From Gallionella sp. (GTDB lineage: Bacteria > Pseudomonadota > Gammaproteobacteria > Burkholderiales > Gallionellaceae), in the NCBI GenBank assembly GCA_030690245.1, contig JAUYGW010000251.1:1-10934 (forward strand): a DNA stretch of 10,934 bases, in the 5' to 3' direction. Below are positions 1 to 9,646 of this stretch, piece by piece (position 1 is the first letter of the stretch; each line of letters starts with the position of its first letter). The notes under the pieces were generated by a model that did not search any database, was not told the origin of the DNA, and saw only the letters and a list, made by a program, of their open reading frames with translations. Position numbers and translations under genes: made by a program.

Positions 1-956
1 TAGAACGCCAGGGAGACCACCAGGAAGCGCAGGATGTAATCGGTGCGCAGGCGATCCCAGGCGCCGGACAGGGTCATCATGCCGTTCATCGCGCCGCCCC
101 AGGACGGGATGATCATCGCCAGGGAAATCGCGGCGCCCAGGGAGCCGGTCCAGTCAGGCAACGAGGTGTATTGCAGATGGTGCGCGCCCAGCCACACGTA
201 GCCGAACATCAGCGTCCAGAAGTGCAGCACGGACAGGCGATACGAGAACACCGGGCGGTTCGCCTGCTTGGGCACGAAGTAATACATGATGCCCAGGAAG
301 CCGGCGGTCAGATAGAACCCCACCGCATTGTGCCCCCACCACCACTGCACCATCGCATCCTGCACGCCGGAGAAGATGGAGTAGGACTGGGTCAGGCTGA
401 CCGGGATGGCGAGGCTGTTTACCACATGCAGGTACGTGATCATGATGATCATGCCCATGAAGAACCAGTTGGACACGTAGATATGCGAAACCTTGCGAAT
501 CGCAATGGTCATGATGTAATTCAGCCCGAACGCGAGCCAGATAATGGCGATCAGGATATCAATCGGCCATTCCAGCTCGGCATATTCCTTGGATTGGGTG
601 ATCCCGAGCGGCAAGGTAATCACGGCCAGCACGATGATCAGGTTCCATCCCCAGAAGGTGAACCACGCCAGGTTATTGCTCCACAGCCTGGTTGAGCCGG
701 TGCGCTGCACAATGTAGAAGCCGGTAGCCATCAGGGTGCAGCCGCCAAACGCAAAAATCACCGCGTTGGTATGCAACGGGCGCAAGCGCCCGAAAGTGAT
801 TTCGGCGATGTCGAAATTCAGAAACGGCCACGCCAGTTCCGATGCGATCCACACACCGAGAAACGTGCCCACCACCAAATAGACCACCGCCGCGATGGAA
901 AACCACCTGACGACGCCCATATCGTATCTTACTGATGCCGCTTGAGTTGTCTCCAC
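1..956 (-). CDS. ccoN: cbb3-type cytochrome c oxidase subunit I, CcoN (5' part; runs off the left edge)
   Basis: Catalytic subunit of the high-affinity cbb3 haem-copper oxidase in the inner membrane. It reduces O2 to water with electrons from c-type cytochromes and pumps protons. About 318 residues are visible; the rest of the usual ~475 lie outside. Visible signatures: R-L-R-P-L-H-T-N with the low-spin haem b ligand H62, W-W-W-G-H-N with CuB ligand H209, Y253 at the position of the cross-linked tyrosine, and H259/H260. All sit two residues higher than their Pseudomonas stutzeri counterparts (recalled numbering). I chose the GTG at 956 because GGGAGG lies just upstream and the 12 extra residues (V-E-T-T-Q...R-Y-D) look like a normal CcoN N-terminus. 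The ATG at 920 has no good ribosome site. The SD-to-GTG spacing of about 4 nt is tight. The peroxidase gene ends 87 bp upstream, so cotranscription is possible. Confidence 0.95.
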   Translation of the reverse strand, partial: METTQAASVRYDMGVVRWFSIAAVVYLVVGTFLGVWIASELAWPFLNFDIAEITFGRLRPLHTNAVIFAFGGCTLMATGFYIVQRTGSTRLWSNNLAWFTFWGWNLIIVLAVITLPLGITQSKEYAELEWPIDILIAIIWLAFGLNYIMTIAIRKVSHIYVSNWFFMGMIIMITYLHVVNSLAIPVSLTQSYSIFSGVQDAMVQWWWGHNAVGFYLTAGFLGIMYYFVPKQANRPVFSYRLSVLHFWTLMFGYVWLGAHHLQYTSLPDWTGSLGAAISLAMIIPSWGGAMNGMMTLSGAWDRLRTDYILRFLVVSLAF

Positions 957-977
957 AATACCTCCCTGAAGCTATTT

Positions 978-997
978 AAAAACGAATATGCTATTCG
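978..997 (-). terminator. weak terminator-like hairpin between ccp and ccoN
   Basis: On the minus strand CGAATA-GCA-TATTCG forms a perfect 6-bp stem with a 3-nt loop followed by TTTTT. The stem is AT-rich and short, so termination after the peroxidase gene would be partial at best. It lies only about 20 nt upstream of the ccoN start and could instead be part of the ccoN leader. Confidence 0.35.
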
Positions 998-1006
998 CCT
1001 CACTCA

Positions 1007-1035
1007 CAACGCATGGGACTACAAGACATGCGTTG
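1007..1035. repeat. perfect 9-bp inverted repeat in the ccp-ccoN spacer
   Basis: CAACGCATG at 1007-1015 and CATGCGTTG at 1027-1035 are exact reverse complements separated by 11 nt. It sits just after the peroxidase stop codon and upstream of ccoN. No T-tract follows on either strand, so it is either an mRNA hairpin (3'-end protection) or an operator for ccoN. It does not match the FNR box TTGAT-N4-ATCAA. Confidence 0.6.
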
Positions 1036-1043
1036 GCGATGGC

Positions 1044-2033
1044 CTACTGGAACGGCCTGGGGCGCGGCGTCTTATCCGTAGACGGCGGCAAGATCGGCAG
1101 CTTGAAATCTGGTTGTTTGCCGGTGAGCGTCTTCAGGAAGGCGACGATGTTGCCGATCTCGTCCTTGCTGAAATTGCGGCCGAGTTGCAGCCTGCCCATT
1201 GTGTCTACCGCTTCCTCCAGCGTCCAGACCGCACCGTCGTGAAAGTAGGGATAGGTCAATTCGACGTTGCGCAGGATCGGCACCTTGAAGTTCATGCGAT
1301 CCGCATCCTGCTTGGTAACCGCAATCCGCCCTTCCGCCTTGTTGGCGGTCTTGTAAGCCCCGAATAAACCGAATTTCTGGAACGATCCGCCGCCCACGGC
1401 AGTGCCGTTGTGGCAGGCCACGCAACCGGCATCCTTGAACAGCTTGTAACCGGCCAGTTCGGTGCTGTTCAGTGCCTTCTTGTCGCCTTTCAGCCACTTG
1501 TCGAAGCGGGAGTCAGGCGTAACCAGCGTTTCCTCAAAGGCCGCAATGGCATCGGTCACCATGCCGATCTTGATATCTTCCGACCCGAACACGCGCTTGA
1601 ATTCGGCGCGGTACTGGGGAATGGAGCGCAATACGTCCACCGCCAGTTCGTGAGTGAAGGCCATTTCTCCCGGGTTGGCGATCGGGCCGGCCGCTTGCTC
1701 TTTCAGATCCTTCGCACGTCCATCCCAGAACTGAGCCAGGTTCATGCTCGAGTTCAGCACGGTGGGAGAATTGATCGGGCCTTGCTGCCAATGGTCGCCA
1801 ATGGATGTTTGCAAATTGTCCGTGCCGCCCATGCTCAGGTTATGGCAGGAATTGCAGGAAATAAAACCGGATTTGGATAGCCGAGGATCGAAGAAAAGCT
1901 TCTTGCCCAATTCCATCTTCGCCTTGTTCTTGACGGCGGCGGCAGGGATAGGCTGGATGGGTTCGTTGGATAACGCCCAGGAAGTCGAGATCGAAATAGC
2001 TATCAGTGCTGCTGTCAAAGTACCAAGTTTCAT
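1044..2033 (-). CDS. ccp: di-haem cytochrome c peroxidase, periplasmic
   Basis: Bacterial di-haem peroxidase (CcpA/MauG superfamily) that reduces H2O2 to water in the periplasm using electrons from small c-type cytochromes. Length is 329 aa. A signal peptide is visible (residues 1-20, cut after S-W-A). There are two haem-binding motifs, C-N-S-C-H at 60-64 and C-V-A-C-H at 204-208. Also visible are W103 in Q-F-W-D-G-R (inter-haem tryptophan), E112, and M279 in T-M-G-R-L-Q-L-G, the expected distal ligand of the high-potential haem. An ATG at 2033 is chosen: AAAGGA lies 6 nt upstream and the signal peptide starts cleanly; a longer form would need a GTG at 2048. An oddity: the loop that normally reads I-G-H-x-W reads I-G-D-H-W, so the histidine is displaced by one residue. 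Next downstream is ccoN, 87 bp away. Confidence 0.95.
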   Translation of the reverse strand: MKLGTLTAALIAISISTSWALSNEPIQPIPAAAVKNKAKMELGKKLFFDPRLSKSGFISCNSCHNLSMGGTDNLQTSIGDHWQQGPINSPTVLNSSMNLAQFWDGRAKDLKEQAAGPIANPGEMAFTHELAVDVLRSIPQYRAEFKRVFGSEDIKIGMVTDAIAAFEETLVTPDSRFDKWLKGDKKALNSTELAGYKLFKDAGCVACHNGTAVGGGSFQKFGLFGAYKTANKAEGRIAVTKQDADRMNFKVPILRNVELTYPYFHDGAVWTLEEAVDTMGRLQLGRNFSKDEIGNIVAFLKTLTGKQPDFKLPILPPSTDKTPRPRPFQ

Positions 2034-2192
2034 GATCATTCCTTTCACAGGGTAAGAAACACAAGAACGGACTTAAACTTTAGGTGGCGCAACAACCAAT
2101 GTGTGCATAGTGTAGGTCACATTTTGCCGATAGGGAAGGCAATTCATTCCGCCCACCCTGCCAAAGAGTTTTAAGTACCATTCAAACGCCTG

Positions 2193-2215
2193 CCTTCTGC
2201 CAGAAGGTATTTTTT
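2193..2215 (+). terminator. palindromic hairpin with T-run in the ccp upstream region
   Basis: CCTTCTG-C-CAGAAGG is a perfect 7-bp palindrome with a single central base, followed on the plus strand by TATTTTTT. That is the shape of an intrinsic terminator reading rightwards, yet no plus-strand gene is visible to its left. It lies 160 nt upstream of the peroxidase start, so an operator role for ccp, or a terminator of an antisense transcript, are alternatives. Confidence 0.4.
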
Positions 2216-2262
2216 AAAATCCAGCACAGGCTATTCATCCTGGGCAAACCTGGATTTACTTC

Positions 2263-2306
2263 AAAAAAAAGGCCGTTCGCAACTAGGAGGTTCGCGCAAA
2301 CGGCCT
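2263..2306 (-). terminator. strong intrinsic terminator downstream of fnr, anti-SD apical loop
   Basis: Read on the minus strand, AGGCCGTT (2306-2299) pairs perfectly with AACGGCCT (2277-2270). An inner CGC/AAC helix pairs with GTT/GCG, with small bulges, leaving the loop CTCCTA (2289-2284). Eight T residues follow (2270-2263, the first shared with the stem). This is the clearest Rho-independent terminator in the window. It lies about 195 nt beyond the fnr stop, so it may end the pabB-fnr transcript or a small RNA made from this spacer. Confidence 0.85.
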
Positions 2307-2314
2307 GCACAAAC

Positions 2315-2332
2315 GCACGCTATCTAGCGTGC
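2315..2332. repeat. 18-bp near-perfect palindrome (hairpin)
   Basis: GCACGCTA and TAGCGTGC are exact reverse complements around a 2-nt centre (TC). A stem this strong so close to the terminator suggests a structured transcript; as DNA it could also bind a dimeric regulator. No T-run follows, so it is not itself a terminator. Confidence 0.7.
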
Positions 2333-2500
2333 TGGGGGAGTAACTTGTTGCAGGTTCCTTACGCTTCGTATTTTCAGTTCAAACGCCGGAAGAAACCCTG
2401 ACGTGCGTCAACCTTCTTGCCCGACATACCAACAACTCGGCATATCAACAAGAAGAGATGGCGCAGGGTGTGGCCGCCCGCCATGCCCGTTAGGAAAAAA

Positions 2501-3280
2501 TCAGCGGGGATTCGGAATGCGCGGCAGCGGAATAACCTGCGCGGTAGGAGAATACGGCTCGCGCGCAATGGCGCTCAGGTGTCTGAGGTCATTCAAAATG
2601 ACATGCCTGCGTTCGCTGACAAGCACTCCTTCTTCCTGGAAGCGGGTAAAGATGCGTGAGACAGTTTCTTCGGCGATGCCCAGATAATTGCCGATGTCGC
2701 CGCGTGACATGCTTAGAATGAACTGGGTAGGTGAGTAATTGCGCAGGGCAAAACGCCGCGACAGCGAAAGCAGGTAAGTCGCCAGCCGCTCTTCGGCATT
2801 TTTTTTTCCAAGCAGCAGCATCAATTCCTGGTTGTGCTTGATCTCCCTGCTCATCATCCTGAGCATCTGGTAATGCACCGACGGGATTCGCCGCGCCAGT
2901 TCCTCGAAGCATTCCACCGAAATTTCACATACCGATGTGGTTTCCAGCGCCATCGCCTCGCAGTTATGGCGTTTTTCGTCGATGGCGTTCAAACCGAGCA
3001 GTTCGCCCGGAACGTGGAAGCCGGTGATTTGCAGGCGGCCATCATCGGTGGAGATATAGGTTTTGACCGATCCGCTGCGGATCGCATAGACGTAAGTAAA
3101 TTCCTCGCCGATGCGGTAAAGCACCTCCCCGCGTTTGAGGATGCGCTTTCTTTTCACGTAGCGGTCGAGCAGCGCCGTGTCCGCGCTGTCCAGCCCCATC
3201 GGCAGGCATAGCTGGTAAAGGCCGCAGTTCTGGCAGGATATTGGAATGCAGCCTGATTCTTGTACCGCTTGACGCGCCAT
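2501..3280 (-). CDS. fnr: FNR/ANR-family oxygen-sensing transcriptional regulator
   Basis: Crp/Fnr-superfamily regulator of the switch to low-oxygen metabolism; a 4Fe-4S cluster lost on contact with O2 controls dimerisation. The protein has 259 aa. N-terminal cysteines C11, C16, C19 and C25 are visible, the last three matching E. coli ligands C20, C23 and C29. The fourth ligand is C118 in T-S-V-C-E-I. A cyclic-nucleotide-binding-like barrel spans ~35-125, the dimer helix ~130-160, and the helix-turn-helix ~190-215. The recognition helix has E205, S208 and R209, the E-x-x-S-R set that reads TTGAT-N4-ATCAA. A short proline-rich tail (~242-259) is extra relative to E. coli. The ATG at 3280 has GGAG 7 nt upstream; a TTG at 3301 has no ribosome site. 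It follows pabB by 24 nt on the same strand. Confidence 0.94.
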   Translation of the reverse strand: MARQAVQESGCIPISCQNCGLYQLCLPMGLDSADTALLDRYVKRKRILKRGEVLYRIGEEFTYVYAIRSGSVKTYISTDDGRLQITGFHVPGELLGLNAIDEKRHNCEAMALETTSVCEISVECFEELARRIPSVHYQMLRMMSREIKHNQELMLLLGKKNAEERLATYLLSLSRRFALRNYSPTQFILSMSRGDIGNYLGIAEETVSRIFTRFQEEGVLVSERRHVILNDLRHLSAIAREPYSPTAQVIPLPRIPNPR

Positions 3281-3304
3281 ATAGTCACTCCGATTGTTCA
3301 AAGA

Positions 3305-4663
3305 CTAGTTGCCAACTTTTTCGATATTACGCTCATAACGTCCTCCATAGCGCTGCAACAGCTCGAGCATTGCAGAGGCCTTGTCCAGTGTCTCCTGATA
3401 CTCCGCCGCCAGATCCGAATCTGCCACGATTCCACCGCCTGCCCAACAATGGATTCTATCGTTGTTATGCACCAGGGTGCGAATGGCGATATTGCTATCC
3501 ATGTTGCCGTCAAAGCCGACATAACCGATGGCTCCGCAATAGACCCCGCGCCTGTCCGGCTCCAATTGTTCGATGATCTGCATCGCGCGCAGCTTGGGCG
3601 CACCGGTAACGGAACCGCCCGGAAAGCAGTCGCGCAACACGTCCAGCGCGTCGCGCCCTGCCATGAGCCGGCCTTCCACCGTGCTGACCAGATGATGCAC
3701 ATTAGCAAAACTTTCCACCTTGAACAATTCCGGCACGCGCACCGAACCGGGCACGCAGCTCTTGCCCAGATCATTGCGCAACAAATCCACAATCATCAGG
3801 TTTTCCGCGCGATCCTTGGGGTGGCTGCGCAAGTCTTCGGCGAGCAGGCGGTCTTGCTGCGCATCGCTGCCGCGCGGGCGCGTGCCCTTGATCGGCTTGG
3901 TCTTTACCTCGCCGTTTTGCACGCTGACAAAACATTCCGGCGACGCGCACAGAATCCGGGCCTGCGGCAAATTCAGAAAGGCCGCATAGGGCGCGGGGCT
4001 CAGGCTGCGCAACGCAAGATAGGCACCGAACGCATCGCCGTCGGCCTGCGCGCTGAAACGTTGCGCGAGATTGACCTGGTAGCAATCGCCCGCCTGCAAA
4101 TAATGTTGCACCGACGCAAAGGCGGTCGCGTAGCTGGCAGGCGTGAAGTTGGAGGTAATCTGGCCATGCACATGGAAAGTGTCGGCGGGAAGCGGCGGAA
4201 GGCTTTGCAAACGGAGCAATATTTGCGGCAATAACTCTGCCGTTTCGGCGAAGCGCCGGTGCGACACCAGGCGCGCGGTGCGTTGCCGATGATCCAGCAC
4301 GACCGCCCAATCGTAGATACCCACCGCCATGTCCGGCAGTTGCGCGGCAGCCGGCGCGATGCCCGGCAGGATCATCATGCGGCGCGCCAGATCGTAGCCC
4401 CAGTAACCCAGCGCGCCGCCGGCAAACGGCACATCTTCGACGGGTGCGACCGGTTCGCCCAATGCGCTGCGCAGCAACGCAAACGGGTCGCCTTGTTCCG
4501 CGCCTTCATTGAGCGTCAGCGTGTGGTGCGGTGCGGCGGCCAGGATGTCATAGCGCGCCATCCCGCCGCTATCCAGCCACACTGCCCAGGGCAAATCGGC
4601 CAGCGCGGCGTAATAGCGCGAAGCATCGGGTTGATAGGACAGCGGGGCGCTATAGAAACTCAT
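3305..4663 (-). CDS. pabB: aminodeoxychorismate synthase component I (PabB)
   Basis: Converts chorismate plus ammonia, supplied by the PabA glutaminase, to 4-amino-4-deoxychorismate in the p-aminobenzoate branch of folate synthesis; cytoplasmic. The 452-aa length matches E. coli PabB (453). N-terminal PabB-type features include P-F-x-G-G-A-L-G-Y at ~79-87 and P-D-M-A-V-G-I-Y-D-W at ~110-119. The chorismate-binding domain (~180-440) shows P-I-K-G-T with K259, D-R-A-E-N-L-M-I-V-D-L near 284-294, P-G-G-S-V-T-G-A-P-K at 348-357 and G-G-G-I-V-A-D-S at 409-416. K259 and the N-terminal motifs favour PabB over TrpE. There is no fused PabC or PabA domain, and neither gene is visible nearby. The ATG at 4663 is chosen because the N-terminus then aligns with PabB; its ribosome site is weak (GAG very close), and a TTG at 4693 has none. 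Confidence 0.95.
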   Translation of the reverse strand: MSFYSAPLSYQPDASRYYAALADLPWAVWLDSGGMARYDILAAAPHHTLTLNEGAEQGDPFALLRSALGEPVAPVEDVPFAGGALGYWGYDLARRMMILPGIAPAAAQLPDMAVGIYDWAVVLDHRQRTARLVSHRRFAETAELLPQILLRLQSLPPLPADTFHVHGQITSNFTPASYATAFASVQHYLQAGDCYQVNLAQRFSAQADGDAFGAYLALRSLSPAPYAAFLNLPQARILCASPECFVSVQNGEVKTKPIKGTRPRGSDAQQDRLLAEDLRSHPKDRAENLMIVDLLRNDLGKSCVPGSVRVPELFKVESFANVHHLVSTVEGRLMAGRDALDVLRDCFPGGSVTGAPKLRAMQIIEQLEPDRRGVYCGAIGYVGFDGNMDSNIAIRTLVHNNDRIHCWAGGGIVADSDLAAEYQETLDKASAMLELLQRYGGRYERNIEKVGN

Positions 4664-4753
4664 TACTCGATCGTGGGTAGTGGCGGAATTCAAAAAGCGC
4701 AGGGGCAGGAAACCCGCACCGCCAAAAATGAAATGATCCTAAAAACCGCAGTT

Positions 4754-4885
4754 AGCCACAGATTTACACGGATACACACGGATAAAGCAATACATTGCGG
4801 GGTGTTGGCATTTAACCCAAATGGTGCAGGTAATAGTTGATGCAACCCATTGTTCATCGGTGTCAATCTGTGTTCATCCGTGGCT
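4754..4885. repeat. inverted repeat built of 10-bp tandem units
   Basis: The left arm (4757-4786) is three 10-bp units: CACAGATTTA, CACGGATACA, CACGGATAAA. The right arm (4851-4885) read on the minus strand is again three units: CACGGATGAA, CACAGATTGA, CACCGATGAA. The shared pattern is CAC-R-GAT-N-N-A. Both arms are preceded by AGC and enclose about 65 bp. This resembles the CACAGAT-type dispersed intergenic repeats seen in many environmental proteobacterial genomes (recalled). It lies upstream of pabB, in the 292-bp spacer before the membrane-protein gene; no other gene is visible there. Confidence 0.8.
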
Positions 4886-4955
4886 CAATTGCATTTTTCA
4901 GGATGATACCACCAGAGCCGCAGACGTCATCCGCAGCAATTTTTAAGGCTGATTG

Positions 4956-5357
4956 TCAGGAAAACCAGCGCAGCACGGCGGCGGAGCTCAGCGCCAGAGC
5001 GCCCAGGCCGCACAAGACCAGCCAGGCCTGCCGGCTGGATGCCGCCAAAGGATGCGCGAACAGTTGCCACGCCGCCAGGGTAAAGCCGAGCGCTGCGCAC
5101 GCCATTTTCACGCCGAGCGCAGCTACGGCGATGCCGTGAATATCAGGGAACTTTCCGTAATAATAAAAGCTGATCGCGCCGAAAGTCGCCCCGCTTGCCG
5201 CCTGGATCGCCCAACCGATGAGCACGATCCAGGCAAGCCGGCGTTGCACCGTCGCATCGCGCCACGCAAGCGCGCAGGCCGCACCGCCCACCACCGCGAC
5301 CGCCCCGAAATTATGGACGATCTGGGTGGCGGCGTAGGCAAGGTTTTGCCAGTCCAT
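4956..5357 (-). CDS. four-helix membrane protein of unknown function
   Basis: I do not recognise the family. The 133-aa protein has four hydrophobic stretches at about 11-31, 41-66, 76-100 and 108-130, so it is probably an inner-membrane protein with both ends on the same side. Histidines H15 (in Q-I-V-H-N-F-G, inside helix 1) and H74 (D-I-H-G, start of helix 3) could ligate a metal or haem b, but there is no cytochrome signature to prove it. The ATG at 5357 is 2 nt after the stop of the upstream gene, and the ribosome site is poor, so translation is probably coupled to that gene. The pair therefore likely acts together, one part secreted and one in the membrane. Codon use looks native. Confidence 0.75.
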   Translation of the reverse strand: MDWQNLAYAATQIVHNFGAVAVVGGAACALAWRDATVQRRLAWIVLIGWAIQAASGATFGAISFYYYGKFPDIHGIAVAALGVKMACAALGFTLAAWQLFAHPLAASSRQAWLVLCGLGALALSSAAVLRWFS

Positions 5358-5359
5358 CG

Positions 5360-5698
5360 CTATTCTGCCGTGACCTTGATGCAGCGCTCCACACCGATTG
5401 GCGTGTGATTCTTGTTGACCATTCTGGCGCAGATTTCATGCATGCCGCGCGTCATTGGGTCGAGTGTGTAACTGCCCTTTTTTTGGCGCAGCAAACCCGT
5501 TTCCTTGCCATCCACGTAAAGATGAGCATGATCGCCACCGCCCCCCAGGGTGACTTCATAGTCAAGTTTGCTTTGCGCCCTGGCATCGAGTTTGGCGCCA
5601 TCTGCGGGTGCAATGATGTCGATCTTGGCCTCGGCGGCCACCGCCAGCGGTGCGGTGAGAGTTGTAAGAGTGAGTAACAGCATAGACAGGTTGCGCAT
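5360..5698 (-). CDS. small secreted (periplasmic) protein, unknown function
   Basis: A 112-aa protein with a Sec signal peptide (M-R-N-L-S-M-L-L-L..., cut around A-V-A-A at 19-22), leaving ~90 residues. The mature part looks like a small beta-sandwich: I-I-A-P-A-D-G-A near its start, then G-D-H-A-H-L-Y-V-D-G (H57, H59) and H-E-I-C...E-R-C-I with C90 and C106 placed to form a disulphide. The H-A-H-L-x-V-D-G stretch recalls DUF4399-like periplasmic proteins; that is from memory and unproven. The two histidines could bind a metal. Start 5698 is set by GAAGGAG 6 nt upstream; a longer reading to 5746 has no support and would spoil the signal peptide. It is divergent from metH and is the first gene of a two-gene unit. 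Confidence 0.8.
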   Translation of the reverse strand: MRNLSMLLLTLTTLTAPLAVAAEAKIDIIAPADGAKLDARAQSKLDYEVTLGGGGDHAHLYVDGKETGLLRQKKGSYTLDPMTRGMHEICARMVNKNHTPIGVERCIKVTAE

Positions 5699-5743
5699 GA
5701 TTTTCTCCTTCAGTGTGATGAGAAATGACCATAAACCCAGAGA

Positions 5744-5769
5744 CACAATAGCGGTACGCGCCTATTGTG
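5744..5769. promoter_or_regulatory. 26-bp inverted repeat in the divergent metH spacer, possible operator
   Basis: CACAATAG (5744-5751) and CTATTGTG (5762-5769) are exact reverse complements 10 bp apart. Their centre-to-centre distance of 18 bp is close to two helical turns, as for a dimeric repressor or activator. It lies 46 bp upstream of the secreted-protein start and about 107 bp upstream of metH. It does not fit the MetR pattern TGAA-N5-TTCA. I see no SAH or cobalamin riboswitch in the rest of this 177-bp spacer. Confidence 0.5.
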
Positions 5770-5875
5770 CCGGACATGCTAGCACTCCCCTTCAAATTAT
5801 CAAGTCCCCTGCCATCCGCGCTGCACCGGCAATCCGGCATGATAAAATCCGCGCTTATTTTTCAGACAGCAAGCC

Positions 5876-9610
<3,735 letters not shown>

Positions 9611-9646
9611 CAATTTCACCCAGCGAAAACTATTAGGAAACACAAA

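Larger units (their letters stand above)
2263..2400 (-). ncRNA. candidate small RNA or long fnr 3' UTR
   Basis: The 467-bp spacer between fnr and ccp (2034-2500) has no convincing ORF. Its fnr-proximal half, read on the minus strand, holds a perfect 8-bp hairpin (GCACGCTA-TC-TAGCGTGC, 2332-2315), an 8-nt linker, and then the terminator hairpin with loop CTCCTA and a T8 tail. Two stable stems ending in an intrinsic terminator with an exposed CUCCU, complementary to a Shine-Dalgarno sequence, is typical of trans-acting bacterial small RNAs. I see no good promoter, so the 5' end is a guess; the RNA could be processed from the fnr message. The ccp-proximal part (2034-2262) holds the 2193 hairpin and presumably the ccp promoter. 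Confidence 0.35.

Noticed and set aside
2034..2048. GTG start for ccp at 2048
   Set aside because: It would overlap the AAAGGA ribosome site that serves the ATG at 2033 and would spoil the signal peptide start.
2034..2500. FNR box (TTGAT-N4-ATCAA) controlling ccp
   Set aside because: Only isolated half-sites (for example TTGAT on the minus strand near 2440) are present, with no matching partner.
3281..3301. TTG start for fnr at 3301
   Set aside because: No ribosome site, whereas the ATG at 3280 has GGAG at 7 nt.
3260..4234. Open frame on the plus strand opposite pabB and the fnr start
   Set aside because: It is antisense to the conserved PabB motifs, has a His/Arg/Gln-rich composition and no ribosome site.
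4754..4885. CRISPR-like array
   Set aside because: Units are 10 bp, tandem without spacers and inverted between arms; no cas genes.
4886..4955. Terminator for the membrane-protein gene
   Set aside because: There is a GACGTC-centred near-palindrome and scattered T-runs on the minus strand, but no stem directly followed by a T-tract.
5699..5875. SAH or cobalamin riboswitch before metH
   Set aside because: I looked for the conserved cores of both and found neither; the spacer is also short for a B12 element plus promoter.
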